The notes: generated by a model from the letters alone, not told the origin. Numbered from the stretch's first letter, positions 15,123 to 23,060 are shown. The stretch is DNA of 29,552 nucleotides from Planctomycetota bacterium (GCA_018828825.1 JAHJUV010000116.1:1-29552); one strand, 5' to 3'. Numbers and translations are program-made.

Positions 15123-16467
15123 GATCCCTCTAAACATTAAAAAACTTGCTGAAATCGTAAAAGCCCGAAACACACTCACCGACGATGCCGCCATAAGCAG
15201 TGTAAGTATCGACTCGCGGAAAGTATTGCCGGGCTGCGTATTCTTTGCGATTAAAGGGGCAAATCACGACGGCCATGATTTCGTCAATCAGGCCTTCCAA
15301 AACGGCGCAGTCTGTGCGGTTGTGCAAAAAAAAATCGACACCGACAAACCTGTTCTGCTCGTTGATGATACAACCGGGGCGCTTGGCGAATTGGCGAAGT
15401 ATGTAAGGGAAAATTCTTCGTATAAAGTTGTCGCGATTACGGGTTCAGCGGGAAAAACGACCACAAAAAACATAATCAACCATATTTTAAGTACTAAATT
15501 CAGGTGTTTTTCATCGCCGAAGAGCTACAACAACCACATCGGCGTTCCGCTGACGATATTGGATGCCCCGCAGGACAGCCAAATCCTGATTTCAGAGCTC
15601 GGCAGCAATCATATCGGAGAAATCCGGCAGCTTACAAGGATAATTCAGCCCGATATCGCCGTCATAACGACAATATGCCCCGCGCATCTCGAAGGTTTTG
15701 GCAGTATCGATGCGATAATAAAGGAAAAAGTCTCCATCACGGCAGGCTTAAGGGCCGGCGGAAAATTTTTCATCAACGGCTCAGTGAAAAAACTCGTCGA
15801 TTACTGCAAAAAGCAAAAATTATCCTTTGAAACTTTTGAAGTGCCGGATTTTAAACTTTCAGGCGACAAAAGTACTTTTGTTATCGACAATGTCGCGGTT
15901 AATCTTCCGCTCATCGGCAGGGCGAACGTAGAAAATGCCTCAGCCGCCTGGGCGGTCTGCAAAAGTCTGGGCATCTCGGCAAATCAGTTCTCAGAATCCA
16001 TCGCATCGGTAAAACCGGTCGATATGAGACTTGAGCCTCTAAACCTCGGCTCCTGTCTTGTGCTTGCCGATTGCTATAACGCCAATCCCGGCTCGATGGC
16101 CAATGCCCTTGAAACCTTATCGCTTATGGCGGCTCAGCAGGGCAGAAGAGCCGTCTTTATCTGCGGCAAAATGGGCGAGCTCGGCAGCAGTAGCGAAAAA
16201 CTCCACGCCGAGCTTGGCGAAAAAATCGCTCAGCATAAAATCCCGGTCCTGCTGACGACAAAAGGCGATTGTACTGGCGTTGCCGATGCCGCGAAAAAAT
16301 CTGCCGATTACGATATTTCTATCGGCGTATTTGAAAATACCACCCAGCTTTGCGATAATATGTACAAATTTATTAAACCTGACGATATAATACTGGTCAA
16401 AGCTTCGCGAAGTGAACGCTTTGAAGCGGTTGTCGATAGCCTGAAGCGGCTTTTTATCGGACAATAA
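15121..16467 (+). CDS. murF: UDP-N-acetylmuramoyl-tripeptide--D-alanyl-D-alanine ligase
   Basis: Cytoplasmic Mur ligase of 448 aa that adds D-Ala-D-Ala to complete the stem pentapeptide. ATP-binding TGSAGKTTTKN at about 107-117; then SYNNHIGVPLTIL and ELGSNHIGEI, both MurF hallmarks; and DCYNANPGSM in the C-terminal domain. Full length for the family. The ATG at 15121 follows AAGGTG at 4 nt spacing, inside one arm of the spacer inverted repeat. It lies between murE and mraY in a shortened dcw-type cluster: ftsW, murD and murG do not follow. Confidence 0.97.
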   Translation: MIPLNIKKLAEIVKARNTLTDDAAISSVSIDSRKVLPGCVFFAIKGANHDGHDFVNQAFQNGAVCAVVQKKIDTDKPVLLVDDTTGALGELAKYVRENSSYKVVAITGSAGKTTTKNIINHILSTKFRCFSSPKSYNNHIGVPLTILDAPQDSQILISELGSNHIGEIRQLTRIIQPDIAVITTICPAHLEGFGSIDAIIKEKVSITAGLRAGGKFFINGSVKKLVDYCKKQKLSFETFEVPDFKLSGDKSTFVIDNVAVNLPLIGRANVENASAAWAVCKSLGISANQFSESIASVKPVDMRLEPLNLGSCLVLADCYNANPGSMANALETLSLMAAQQGRRAVFICGKMGELGSSSEKLHAELGEKIAQHKIPVLLTTKGDCTGVADAAKKSADYDISIGVFENTTQLCDNMYKFIKPDDIILVKASRSERFEAVVDSLKRLFIGQ

Positions 16468-16477
16468 TGAAAAAAGG

Positions 16478-16550
16478 AGCCGCGAAGACACAAAGACACG
16501 AAGAAAAGTTAATAATATAAAATACTTAGTGTCTTGGTGCCTTTGTGGCT
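16478..16550. repeat. Imperfect 22-bp inverted repeat spanning the murF-mraY spacer
   Basis: AGCCGCGAAGACACAAAGACAC (16478-16499, shown in parts here) pairs with GTGTCTTGGTGCCTTTGTGGCT-type sequence at 16529-16550. Of 22 positions 18 match, two more can form G-U pairs in RNA and two do not pair. This CACAAAGACACGAAG-type repeat resembles short repeats seen between genes in many environmental bacteria, and a related piece lies at 29481-29511. The mraY start follows 8 nt after the second arm with no clear ribosome-binding site. Confidence 0.75.
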
Positions 16551-16558
16551 AAATTGAT

Positions 16559-17698
16559 ATGATTTATCATCTGCTTTCGCTTTTGGAAGATTTTGCAACC
16601 CGTTCGCTCGGTTTTTATGCCTGGCAGGAGGTTTTGTTCCGCTGCATAATGGCTGCGCTTACGAGTCTCGCCGTCGCCTGGCTTTTGGGCCCCCAAATTA
16701 TCCGCTGGCTGATGCGAATGAAAATCGGCGACAGACCCGAGTTCCATCACGAAAAACTCAACGACCTCAACAAGGAAAAAGCAAACACCCCAACGATGGG
16801 CGGACTTATTATTATCATAGCTGTTATGGCAGGTACGCTTCTGTGGGCAAAGCTCAACAACCCGTTCATACAGAAAGCGATAATCCTCGTGCTGTGGTTC
16901 GGCGGGATAGGAGCCGTTGACGATTGGCTAAAATTGACAAGCAAAATCCGCCAGCGAAGCCGCAACGGCCTCAAACCCTGGGAAAAACTCGTGTTTCAGT
17001 TCGGCGGCGCGGTTCTAATCGCGACATTTTTGTATTTCGACGTCCAAAAAATTCCCGATGCCACCCGTTTCTGGCTGCCGTTCTATAAATACGGCATACC
17101 CATTACCGGCTGGCTGTTTGTCCTTATCGCGATACTTTATATCTCTGCCACGAGCAACGCCGTAAATTTAACCGACGGAATGGATGGCCTTGCCACCGGC
17201 TGCGTTGCCATTGCCAGTATGACGCTGGTAATCCTTTGCTATGTCGCATCCGAATCTATGACAAGGACCTCGACGATGACCTGGGCGGGCTATTTGCTTT
17301 TGCCCCACATTCCGCAATCCGGCGAGCTTAGCATATTCTTTTCGTCGATTCTTGGAGCGTCGATGGGTTTTCTCTGGTTCAACTGTCATCCGGCCCAGAC
17401 TTTTATGGGCGATGTCGGTTCACTGCCGCTCGGCGCCGCGATGGGCTACGGCGCGCTGGTTACCCGCAACGAAATTCTGCTCTTGATTGTCGGCGGGGTA
17501 TTCGTTATCGAGCTTATCAGTGTTATTTTGCAGGTGTCTTATTTCAAATACACCGGCGGGAAAAGACTTTTCAGATGTGCTCCGATTCATCATCATTTTC
17601 ACTTGGCCGGCTGGTCCGAGCCGCAGGTAGTGGTGCGGTTCTGGCTCATTGCCGCCGCTTTTGCGGTCTTCGCCCTGGCGACATTGAAAATCCGCTGA
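16559..17698 (+). CDS. mraY: Phospho-N-acetylmuramoyl-pentapeptide-transferase
   Basis: Polytopic inner-membrane enzyme of 379 aa that links UDP-MurNAc-pentapeptide to undecaprenyl phosphate, making lipid I. Catalytic signatures: GAVDDWLKL (first Asp pair), VNLTDGMDGLATG, FMGDVGSLPLGAAMG and the histidine motif PIHHHFHLAGWSE. About ten membrane segments are visible. It ends the murE-murF-mraY run, consistent with their consecutive reactions. The ATG at 16559 has no obvious SD, and the start lies just after a dispersed-type inverted repeat. Convergent with the next gene (35 nt apart). Confidence 0.97.
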   Translation: MIYHLLSLLEDFATRSLGFYAWQEVLFRCIMAALTSLAVAWLLGPQIIRWLMRMKIGDRPEFHHEKLNDLNKEKANTPTMGGLIIIIAVMAGTLLWAKLNNPFIQKAIILVLWFGGIGAVDDWLKLTSKIRQRSRNGLKPWEKLVFQFGGAVLIATFLYFDVQKIPDATRFWLPFYKYGIPITGWLFVLIAILYISATSNAVNLTDGMDGLATGCVAIASMTLVILCYVASESMTRTSTMTWAGYLLLPHIPQSGELSIFFSSILGASMGFLWFNCHPAQTFMGDVGSLPLGAAMGYGALVTRNEILLLIVGGVFVIELISVILQVSYFKYTGGKRLFRCAPIHHHFHLAGWSEPQVVVRFWLIAAAFAVFALATLKIR

Positions 17699-17733
17699 CA
17701 ATATAAATCATATCTTTATACCTATAATTCATT

Positions 17734-18594
17734 TTATTTACTTCCCAGAAAACTTATTCCTAAAGACAGGACAATTACAATGTGCACGACTACAATTGTG
17801 TTTATCGCAAAAAGAAATGCCTTGGGATTATCACAATTTTTCTCGGCACTTTTTATGCTTTTTAAAATCCATGGCAGTGTTACTATAGCAACTATTGCTG
17901 TTGCAGGTATTATTTTTAGAACAACGCCTAAAGCCAAAAGTGCAAATACACCTGCTAAACCCAGCTTTAGTAGCAGAATCGCTCGTTGTTTCCCGAGTTT
18001 CACTACCAGATTTCGTTTTCCAACGAGCATGTCCTGATAGTAGTCCGGTATTTCGTTGAGAATCGCCAGGCAAAACATACTCAAACCGCTGATTATAGAG
18101 ATAAAAAACGGCACAAAGTCAACTCTTTGCAGTTGAATGTAGTAACTGCCCAATACCATAAATGGGCCATAGCAGAGACCTATCACTATTTCCCCAAATC
18201 CGCGGTATGCCCATCTAATCGGCGGACCTACATAAAAATACGCACCGAGAAATCCAAGGAAAGAAAACAAAAGCACCGGCCAGCCAGTCTGCAAAGTCAG
18301 ATAAAGGCCGATGATAAACGCAAGTCCGAGAGCCAGAATTCCCAATTTAAAAAACCAACCTGGAATTTCTGGTTGGTTCTGAGAAAAAATTCTGTCGCCG
18401 CCTTCTTTTGCATCAAAGTATTCATTGAACAATTCCACCGCGACGAGAACAAGAAAAATCCCGGCAAATCCCAGCCAAAAACGAAGCTGGTTGAGTTTTC
18501 TCCGGGCGCCGAACGCCACAGCCTGACCTAAAAGAAAGGGAAGCAGTCCCGCAAAAAGAAAAAAACGATACCTTATTAGTTCTATCAGATTCAC
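17734..18594 (-). CDS. UbiA-family membrane prenyltransferase (MenA-like)
   Basis: Polytopic membrane prenyltransferase of 286 aa. First Asp-rich motif NEYFDAKEGGDR (57-68) and second motif NEIPDYYQDMLVGKRNLVVKLG, in the style of the DHNA prenyltransferase MenA; VGPPIRWAYRGFGE lies between. UbiA enzymes attach polyprenyl chains to aromatic acceptors at the membrane. The GTG start (18594) lies 7 nt after the radical SAM stop with no good SD, so it is likely translationally coupled to that gene. Next to a precursor peptide, a PqqD-like protein and a radical SAM enzyme, it could prenylate a peptide-derived aromatic product. It may instead be an ordinary menaquinone-type enzyme that happens to lie there; no other men gene is nearby. 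Confidence 0.85.
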   Translation of the reverse strand: MNLIELIRYRFFLFAGLLPFLLGQAVAFGARRKLNQLRFWLGFAGIFLVLVAVELFNEYFDAKEGGDRIFSQNQPEIPGWFFKLGILALGLAFIIGLYLTLQTGWPVLLFSFLGFLGAYFYVGPPIRWAYRGFGEIVIGLCYGPFMVLGSYYIQLQRVDFVPFFISIISGLSMFCLAILNEIPDYYQDMLVGKRNLVVKLGKQRAILLLKLGLAGVFALLALGVVLKIIPATAIVAIVTLPWILKSIKSAEKNCDNPKAFLFAINTIVVVHIVIVLSLGISFLGSK

Positions 18595-18601
18595 AGCAGG
18601 A

Positions 18602-19618
18602 TTAAATTTCTATCCAGTTATTTGACTGAGCTAAAAGCTGCGGGTCGGCAATTACTTTTTCGGCGAACTCGACTACCCTGGGATTCCGCCAGGCCAACTT
18701 ATAATTTTGCCAGACTTCTGTCAGACTTTGTTTCTTCAGGTCGCCGCAGGTAAAGGGCAGAGCAGATATGAGTTTAACCTTGCCGTTTGGCAAAATCAAC
18801 AGACTCGCTGCTGGTTGGTCCAAACGGTATTTTAACTCTTCAATGATGTCTGAAGGATAATAATAAACCTTCATCTTACCTTCGTAAGCATCGGCTTTTT
18901 CCTTTAGTACATTGAAAAACTTATCATATTCCTCAGGCGATGAACATATAGTATCCCAGTTTTTCGCTGCTCGTCCGATTCGCATTGTTTTACCCGTATA
19001 AACACCGTAGGCCCCCATCGAATAAGCCATATCTACAACATTACCTATTTCGTGGTAGTTAAACTTCGTAGGAACGAAGACAATTTCGGTATTTACACCG
19101 CCTTTTATAAGACATTTACAAGCCGATACTGCTTTTGCCCAATTGCCTCCTGCTCTTAACCTCTCATGCGTTTCTGCTGTTGCACCATCGAGACTTATCT
19201 GTACCGACCGCAGTTTTAACTCTGCCAGCCTGTCAGCGGCCTGTTCATCAATAAACTCGCCGTTGGTTTCTATCTTGAGACTTATACTGCCGGCTCTAAT
19301 AAACTCGCAGACATCGAAAAAATGAGGGCAAAGCATCGGCTCTCCACCCGATATAGCCACATAAGGGATATTTGATTCTGCGATTTGCCCGCAGAAATCG
19401 AGAGCCTCTTCTTTGGCCATCTCATCGGGCATACTGTGGCCGGATTCCTCACAACAATGCAGGCACCTTAGATTGCAGGCTGAATTAAGCTGCCAGGCAA
19501 TGAAGAGCGGTGCCTTATAATCTTCGAAGTTACTGCCCCTGAGAATTTCCCGAAGCTTCTCGTCCGGCCCGGGATTGCTTAAACGGCTTAATTTTTTATC
19601 TTCAGCTGCAATATCCAT
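18602..19618 (-). CDS. Peptide-modifying-type radical SAM enzyme with reduced SPASM/twitch end
   Basis: Radical SAM protein of 338 aa. CxxxCxxC at C48-C52-C55 (CNLRCLHC) binds the [4Fe-4S] cluster, ISGGEPML (90-97) is the SAM motif, and IETNG and VQISLDGA follow the usual barrel order. The C-terminal part has the SPASM-like frame LLILPNGKVKLIS...FTCGDLKKQSLTEVWQNY but keeps only one of the usual cluster cysteines, so auxiliary clusters may be reduced or absent. The PqqD-like gene ends 8 nt upstream, with AGGA overlapping its stop codon. That pairing and the nearby precursor ORF point to RiPP modification. The exact chemistry cannot be read from sequence. Confidence 0.9.
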   Translation of the reverse strand: MDIAAEDKKLSRLSNPGPDEKLREILRGSNFEDYKAPLFIAWQLNSACNLRCLHCCEESGHSMPDEMAKEEALDFCGQIAESNIPYVAISGGEPMLCPHFFDVCEFIRAGSISLKIETNGEFIDEQAADRLAELKLRSVQISLDGATAETHERLRAGGNWAKAVSACKCLIKGGVNTEIVFVPTKFNYHEIGNVVDMAYSMGAYGVYTGKTMRIGRAAKNWDTICSSPEEYDKFFNVLKEKADAYEGKMKVYYYPSDIIEELKYRLDQPAASLLILPNGKVKLISALPFTCGDLKKQSLTEVWQNYKLAWRNPRVVEFAEKVIADPQLLAQSNNWIEI

Positions 19619-19626
19619 ATATGTTC

Positions 19627-19878
19627 CTATCCACTGATTATGTTGTTTGATTTCAATTGGTTGGTAAACTCAATAACGTCTTTTCCAATTGTTTGTCCGT
19701 TACCATCGTAGCTGTCACATAGCGCGCTTATGATATGCAGCAAATCCTTTCCCTTTTCAATTAACCGCAAAATCTCTCCGCCAATTTCATCAGTTACGAA
19801 TATCTTTTCGGTCAAAGTGTCAAACACCACTGCCCCGAATTTTTCTTTTCTGATTTTCGTATGCTCTGTAAAATTCAT
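19627..19878 (-). CDS. PqqD-like RiPP recognition element protein
   Basis: Stand-alone PqqD-family protein of 83 aa, expected to bind the leader of a precursor peptide and present it to the radical SAM enzyme encoded next. Visible family features: an N-terminal strand pair FGAVVFDTLTEKIFVTDEIGGEILRLIEKGKD, then a helix region ending in FTNQLKSNNII. The ATG at 19878 (MNFTEH) is chosen since AAGGGAAG lies just upstream; an open frame to 19923 lacks a site. It forms a tight operon with the radical SAM and UbiA genes. A 46-residue precursor candidate ends 194 nt upstream. Confidence 0.85.
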   Translation of the reverse strand: MNFTEHTKIRKEKFGAVVFDTLTEKIFVTDEIGGEILRLIEKGKDLLHIISALCDSYDGNGQTIGKDVIEFTNQLKSNNIISG

Positions 19879-19977
19879 CCAAACTTCCCTTACATATATA
19901 TTCTGATTGACACCAACAAGCAATAATCAATTAAGCTGCCTGTAAAAAATTTTCAGATATTACTATGGTTGTTTAGC

Positions 19978-19996
19978 CGTCGCCGGCACGGCGACG
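19978..19996 (-). other. GC-rich hairpin between precursor and PqqD-like gene
   Basis: CGTCGCCG and CGGCGACG form a perfect 8-bp stem with a 3-nt loop. It lies 77 nt after the precursor stop and 100 nt before the PqqD-like start. No T-run follows on the minus strand. A hairpin here could stabilise a short precursor transcript or attenuate the downstream genes, as seen in other RiPP operons; this is inference. Confidence 0.55.
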
Positions 19997-20072
19997 AGAC
20001 GCTTTCAGAACTTTTTTATCGCGGCGAAACAAAGTGAAGACGGATATTATCTAAAAATTTACTCAAGGTACC

Positions 20073-20213
20073 TTAAGTGAATCGGATATAAGGCTGGGCC
20101 ATTACTTTTCCGGAAACATCTTCAAGTTTTGGCCTCTGCCATTTCTTTTTTGCTTTACCCTTGTTGATTACGACAGATTTTGCTTCGCTGATTTCTGATT
20201 GTTTCTTTTCCAT
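20073..20213 (-). CDS. Putative RiPP precursor peptide, 46 aa
   Basis: Short gene below usual calling limits: ATG at 20213, TAA at 20075-20073. The product begins MEKKQSEISEAKSVVINKGK, a charged leader, continues AKKKWQRPKLEDVS and ends SGKVMAQPYIRFT. The KKKWQRPKL stretch resembles the W-x-K/R-P leader element of several radical-SAM-modified peptides, and the C-terminal 12 residues look like a core with aromatic Y42 and F45. It is followed on the same strand by PqqD-like, radical SAM and UbiA genes. Codon use is like its neighbours. The SD is weak (GAGAC). I do not recognise a named precursor family. It lies just after enolase and its terminator. Confidence 0.7.
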   Translation of the reverse strand: MEKKQSEISEAKSVVINKGKAKKKWQRPKLEDVSGKVMAQPYIRFT

Positions 20214-20243
20214 ATCTGAGTCTCGTTTTTTGGTTTTAGCGTT

Positions 20244-20267
20244 AAATAAAACCCCCGGTTTTTATTT
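20244..20267 (-). terminator. Terminator of enolase
   Basis: On the minus strand AAATAAAAACC pairs with GGTTTTATTT around loop GGG, one base bulged, with the T-rich side last (TTTTATTT). It lies 34 nt after the enolase stop and 31 nt before the precursor ATG, so the RiPP genes probably have their own promoter or live on read-through. Confidence 0.6.
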
Positions 20268-20300
20268 CCAGGAGGTTTTAAAAACATTTTCTGACGGCTT

Positions 20301-21587
20301 TTATTCGAACAGGAACGAGCCGTACTGTGCCGCTTCGCCCAATTCTTCGTGGATTCTAAGCAATTGATTATACTTGCAAATCCTGTCGGTTCTGCACGCC
20401 GAGCCTGTCTTGATTTGGCCGATGCCCGTTGCGACCGCCAAATCAGCGATTGTCGAATCTTCTGTTTCACCGCTGCGATGGCTTATGACCGCTGTCCAGC
20501 CGGCCCTCTTGGCCATATTTATCGCTTCAAACGTCTCTGTCAGCGTGCCTATCTGATTCAATTTGATAAGAATTGAATTGGCACTGCCCAGTTTTATGCC
20601 TTTTGCAAGACGCTCGGTGTTTGTAACAAATAAATCGTCGCCGACAAGCTGGCACTTATCGCCGACTGTCTCGGTCAACTTCTTCCAGCCCGCCCAGTCG
20701 TCCTCAGCCAGGCCGTCTTCAAGACTTACGATTGGATATTTGTTTATCCAGCCTGCCCAGTGCTTAACCATTTCCTCGGACGATACTTTTTTATTCGGTG
20801 CAGATTTGAAGAATTTATATTTCTTCGTTGCGTTGTCCCACAGTTCTGTTGCTGCCGGGTCAAGTGCGATGGCAATTTGCTTGCCTGCCTTGTAGCCGGC
20901 CTTCTTTATAGCGTCTAAAATCACCTCAATCGCCTCATCGTTGCTCTTTAGCGATGGTGCGAATCCGCCTTCATCGCCGACAGAGGTATTATAGCCTTTT
21001 TTCTTCAGCACGCCCTTGAGCGTGTGGAAAACTTCGGCGCCCATTCTCAAAGCTTCAGGGAAATTCGGGGCGCCAATCGGCATAACCATAAATTCCTGGA
21101 AATCCACGTTGTTGTCTGCATGTTTTCCGCCGTTGAGGATATTCATCATCGGCACAGGTAGTACATTTGCGTTGCATCCGCCAAGATACCGATACAGCGG
21201 CAGGCCGACAGAAGCTGCTGCTGCTTTCGCCACTGCAAGCGATACGCCCAGTATTGCGTTTGCGCCGAACTTGGCCTTGTTCTTCGTGCCGTCCAGCTCA
21301 ATCATAAACTTATCGACATCTTCCTGGGCCAGAGCTTCGAAGCCGATAATTTCCGGCGCGATTTTCGTATTAACATTTTTCACCGCGCCCAGTGTGCCTT
21401 TACCCATATATCTTTTGGCCTTTGTATCGCGAAGTTCGACCGCCTCGTGAGCGCCTGTACTTGCTCCCGATGGAACAGCTGCTCTGCCGAATGAACCGTC
21501 TTCAAGCGTAACATCGACTTCAACGGTCGGATTGCCCCGCGAATCGAGTATTTCTCTTGCCCTAACGTCAATTATTGTCGTGAACAT
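20301..21587 (-). CDS. eno: Enolase
   Basis: Glycolytic enzyme of 428 aa converting 2-phosphoglycerate to phosphoenolpyruvate. Conserved segments: AREILDSRGNPTVEVDV at the start, PSGASTGAHEAVELRD, NGGKHADN, VGDEGGFAPS, magnesium and catalytic residues in SLEDGLAEDDW and LVGDDLFVTN, LIKLNQIGTLTE, and ISHRSGETEDSTIADLAVA. The C-terminus IHEELGEAAQYGSFLFE is normal, so the gene is complete. AAAGGA precedes the ATG. Expected cytoplasmic; also a degradosome partner in some bacteria. Housekeeping gene with no functional link to its neighbours apparent. Confidence 0.98.
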   Translation of the reverse strand: MFTTIIDVRAREILDSRGNPTVEVDVTLEDGSFGRAAVPSGASTGAHEAVELRDTKAKRYMGKGTLGAVKNVNTKIAPEIIGFEALAQEDVDKFMIELDGTKNKAKFGANAILGVSLAVAKAAAASVGLPLYRYLGGCNANVLPVPMMNILNGGKHADNNVDFQEFMVMPIGAPNFPEALRMGAEVFHTLKGVLKKKGYNTSVGDEGGFAPSLKSNDEAIEVILDAIKKAGYKAGKQIAIALDPAATELWDNATKKYKFFKSAPNKKVSSEEMVKHWAGWINKYPIVSLEDGLAEDDWAGWKKLTETVGDKCQLVGDDLFVTNTERLAKGIKLGSANSILIKLNQIGTLTETFEAINMAKRAGWTAVISHRSGETEDSTIADLAVATGIGQIKTGSACRTDRICKYNQLLRIHEELGEAAQYGSFLFE

Positions 21588-21616
21588 CTTATTATTCCTT
21601 TCTTAAAATTTAGCCT

Positions 21617-21652
21617 TGTCATTGCGAGTCCCTTTAGGGACGTGGCAATCTC
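21617..21652. repeat. TGTCATTGCGAG...CGTGGCAATCTC dispersed-type repeat
   Basis: TGTCATTGCGAG (21617-21628), a GTCCCT-TT-AGGGAC hairpin, then CGTGGCAATCTC (21641-21652), in the gap between eno and the next gene. This word pair is familiar as an intergenic repeat in many environmental bacterial genomes. Only one copy is in the window. The rest of 21588-21821 shows no gene. Confidence 0.55.
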
Positions 21653-21821
21653 AACCGTTTGATATTGGCTTGGCAATATTTTTGAACAAAAGAGAATAGC
21701 TATTTTCCCCCATTTAGTCAAGGCCTAAACAGAAATGCCTTTTTACGGAAGAATTTACCGAAAAATACTAACTCGGATGGTGATACGTTAACAGTATCTT
21801 CTTTAGGGTACCTGTTGCAGT

Positions 21822-22190
21822 TTAGTTTTTGATTACATTAAAAACCTTAAGGAAGTAAGTATCATTGATATTGTCAGGTAAGCAATTAACATCCTTGCAA
21901 ACAGCTTTTAATAACGTGAGAAGTTTATTTTCAATATCTGGTTTGCCGGGTGATGTTGCTGTGACATGTAGTTCTTCAATGGCCTTGACTATTATTGCAT
22001 TATCAGAAAAAACTATAAAGGCTTCATTAAGAGCTTGTGTGAAACCCTCTCCTGTAAGATGATGCCTGAATCCAAGTAAGCGTCGTGCGGTGTCAATCTT
22101 AATTCTTTTTTTCTCTTGTCTTGTATAGAACCAAGATGAAACAAATACCCCTATTAGTACAGAAAGTAATGAAGAAATGATAGTGATCAT
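21822..22190 (-). CDS. Small single-pass membrane protein of unknown function
   Basis: 122 aa from ATG 22190 (MITIISSLLSVLIGVFVSSWF), with AAGGA 8 nt upstream. One N-terminal membrane anchor (residues 2-20) is followed by a basic stretch (TRQEKKRIKIDTARRLLG) and a soluble domain containing EGFTQALNEAFIVFSDNAIIVKAIEEL and LLKAVCKDVNC. The arrangement anchor - R/K-rich - LNxAxIVFxDN is reminiscent of DUF6680-type proteins, but I am not certain. An open frame to 22250 lacks an SD. It lies alone between eno and a HEPN/MNT pair. Function unknown. Confidence 0.6.
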   Translation of the reverse strand: MITIISSLLSVLIGVFVSSWFYTRQEKKRIKIDTARRLLGFRHHLTGEGFTQALNEAFIVFSDNAIIVKAIEELHVTATSPGKPDIENKLLTLLKAVCKDVNCLPDNINDTYFLKVFNVIKN

Positions 22191-22341
22191 GTTACTATTC
22201 CTTATAGCAATAATTATACAGTCTATATAAACCGCCAAACCAAGTATCAAGGCGAATTTTATTCTGTTTCCCTGTCATTTCCCGCCCAATTTTTTACCGG
22301 ATTTTGGCGGCAGATAATTTTCCCAGGAAATATTTAATATC

Positions 22342-22743
22342 TTAAACTTCGAAGTTTGCAGAAAGAAATTTTTGTATCTCTTCGATAAATCTCTTTGTGT
22401 TTTTGAGCCAATCCTTTACCTCTTCCGGATTGAAAGTGGCATTATCAACATAATCGCCGGTTTGACGACTCTGGAATAAAAGGTCAAAATACCTGCCGGA
22501 CTCTTTCGATAATAATCCTGTCTTTATATAATCCTTGTGTAGCATAGCCCTTAATTGGCCATGTTTGCTTGTGGACTTTTCCTCACTAATCAGTAATGCT
22601 GAAACAGCATAAAAGCAGGCGTAATATAAACGGTTGACATAAGTATTTGTATAACCTGAATCAAAGAGCAATTTTGCTTCGTCAAGAGTTTGGAATGCTC
22701 TTTCGAGTCTGTATTTGGCTAATTCTTTTGACTCTTTTGTCAA
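22342..22743 (-). CDS. HEPN-domain protein (UPF0332-like), partner of MNT
   Basis: All-helical HEPN protein of 133 aa. Start region YRLERAFQTLDEAKLLFDSGY, then NRLYYACFYAVSALL, and SRQTGDYVD (92-100) with an R-x4-Y arrangement at the place where HEPN toxins carry their R-x4-6-H catalytic motif. The start ATG overlaps the end of the upstream nucleotidyltransferase gene by 4 nt (22740-22743), so the two are co-translated. Such pairs form type VII toxin-antitoxin modules in which the MNT protein AMPylates the HEPN toxin. Whether this UPF0332-like version is a toxin is unclear. Complete gene. Confidence 0.85.
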   Translation of the reverse strand: MTKESKELAKYRLERAFQTLDEAKLLFDSGYTNTYVNRLYYACFYAVSALLISEEKSTSKHGQLRAMLHKDYIKTGLLSKESGRYFDLLFQSRQTGDYVDNATFNPEEVKDWLKNTKRFIEEIQKFLSANFEV

Positions 22744-23060
22744 ACTTGAATTCCTTCTCTATCAATATTTTTGTGGAACGGCATTGCGCGGGACAAGGGG
22801 CTGTTCCACACACTCCTGTTTTGGACAACAAAGCTAATCATTGCCTCGGTTTCAAGCTCGATGGGATAAATCTGGTCGAGGATTTTTTCGCTAAGTTTTA
22901 AATCTGCCTTTTGGTCAACAAGGATTAAAAAGTCGTAATCGGAATACTCTTTTGCCTGTCCTCGTGCGCGTGAGCCGAACAGGATAATATCCGCTTCCGG
23001 CAGTATTTTTTTCACTGCGGTTTTACATTTGTTTAATACTGATTTATCGAAACTAACCAT
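22740..23060 (-). CDS. Minimal nucleotidyltransferase (MNT), HEPN partner
   Basis: 106-aa nucleotidyltransferase-fold protein. The catalytic signature G29-S30-x10-D41-x-D43 is intact (FGSRARGQAKEYSDYDFLIL). In HepT/MntA systems this protein neutralises the HEPN toxin by transferring AMP to it. The gene precedes the HEPN gene with a 4-nt overlap, the usual order. The ATG at 23060 has no clear SD. Compare the MNT gene at 26251, whose HEPN partner is broken. Confidence 0.85.
   Translation of the reverse strand: MVSFDKSVLNKCKTAVKKILPEADIILFGSRARGQAKEYSDYDFLILVDQKADLKLSEKILDQIYPIELETEAMISFVVQNRSVWNSPLSRAMPFHKNIDREGIQV

Noticed and set aside
20161..20470. Open frames overlapping the end of enolase on both strands
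   Set aside because: They are shadows of eno and of the precursor ORF; the minus-strand frame reads through eno codons out of phase.
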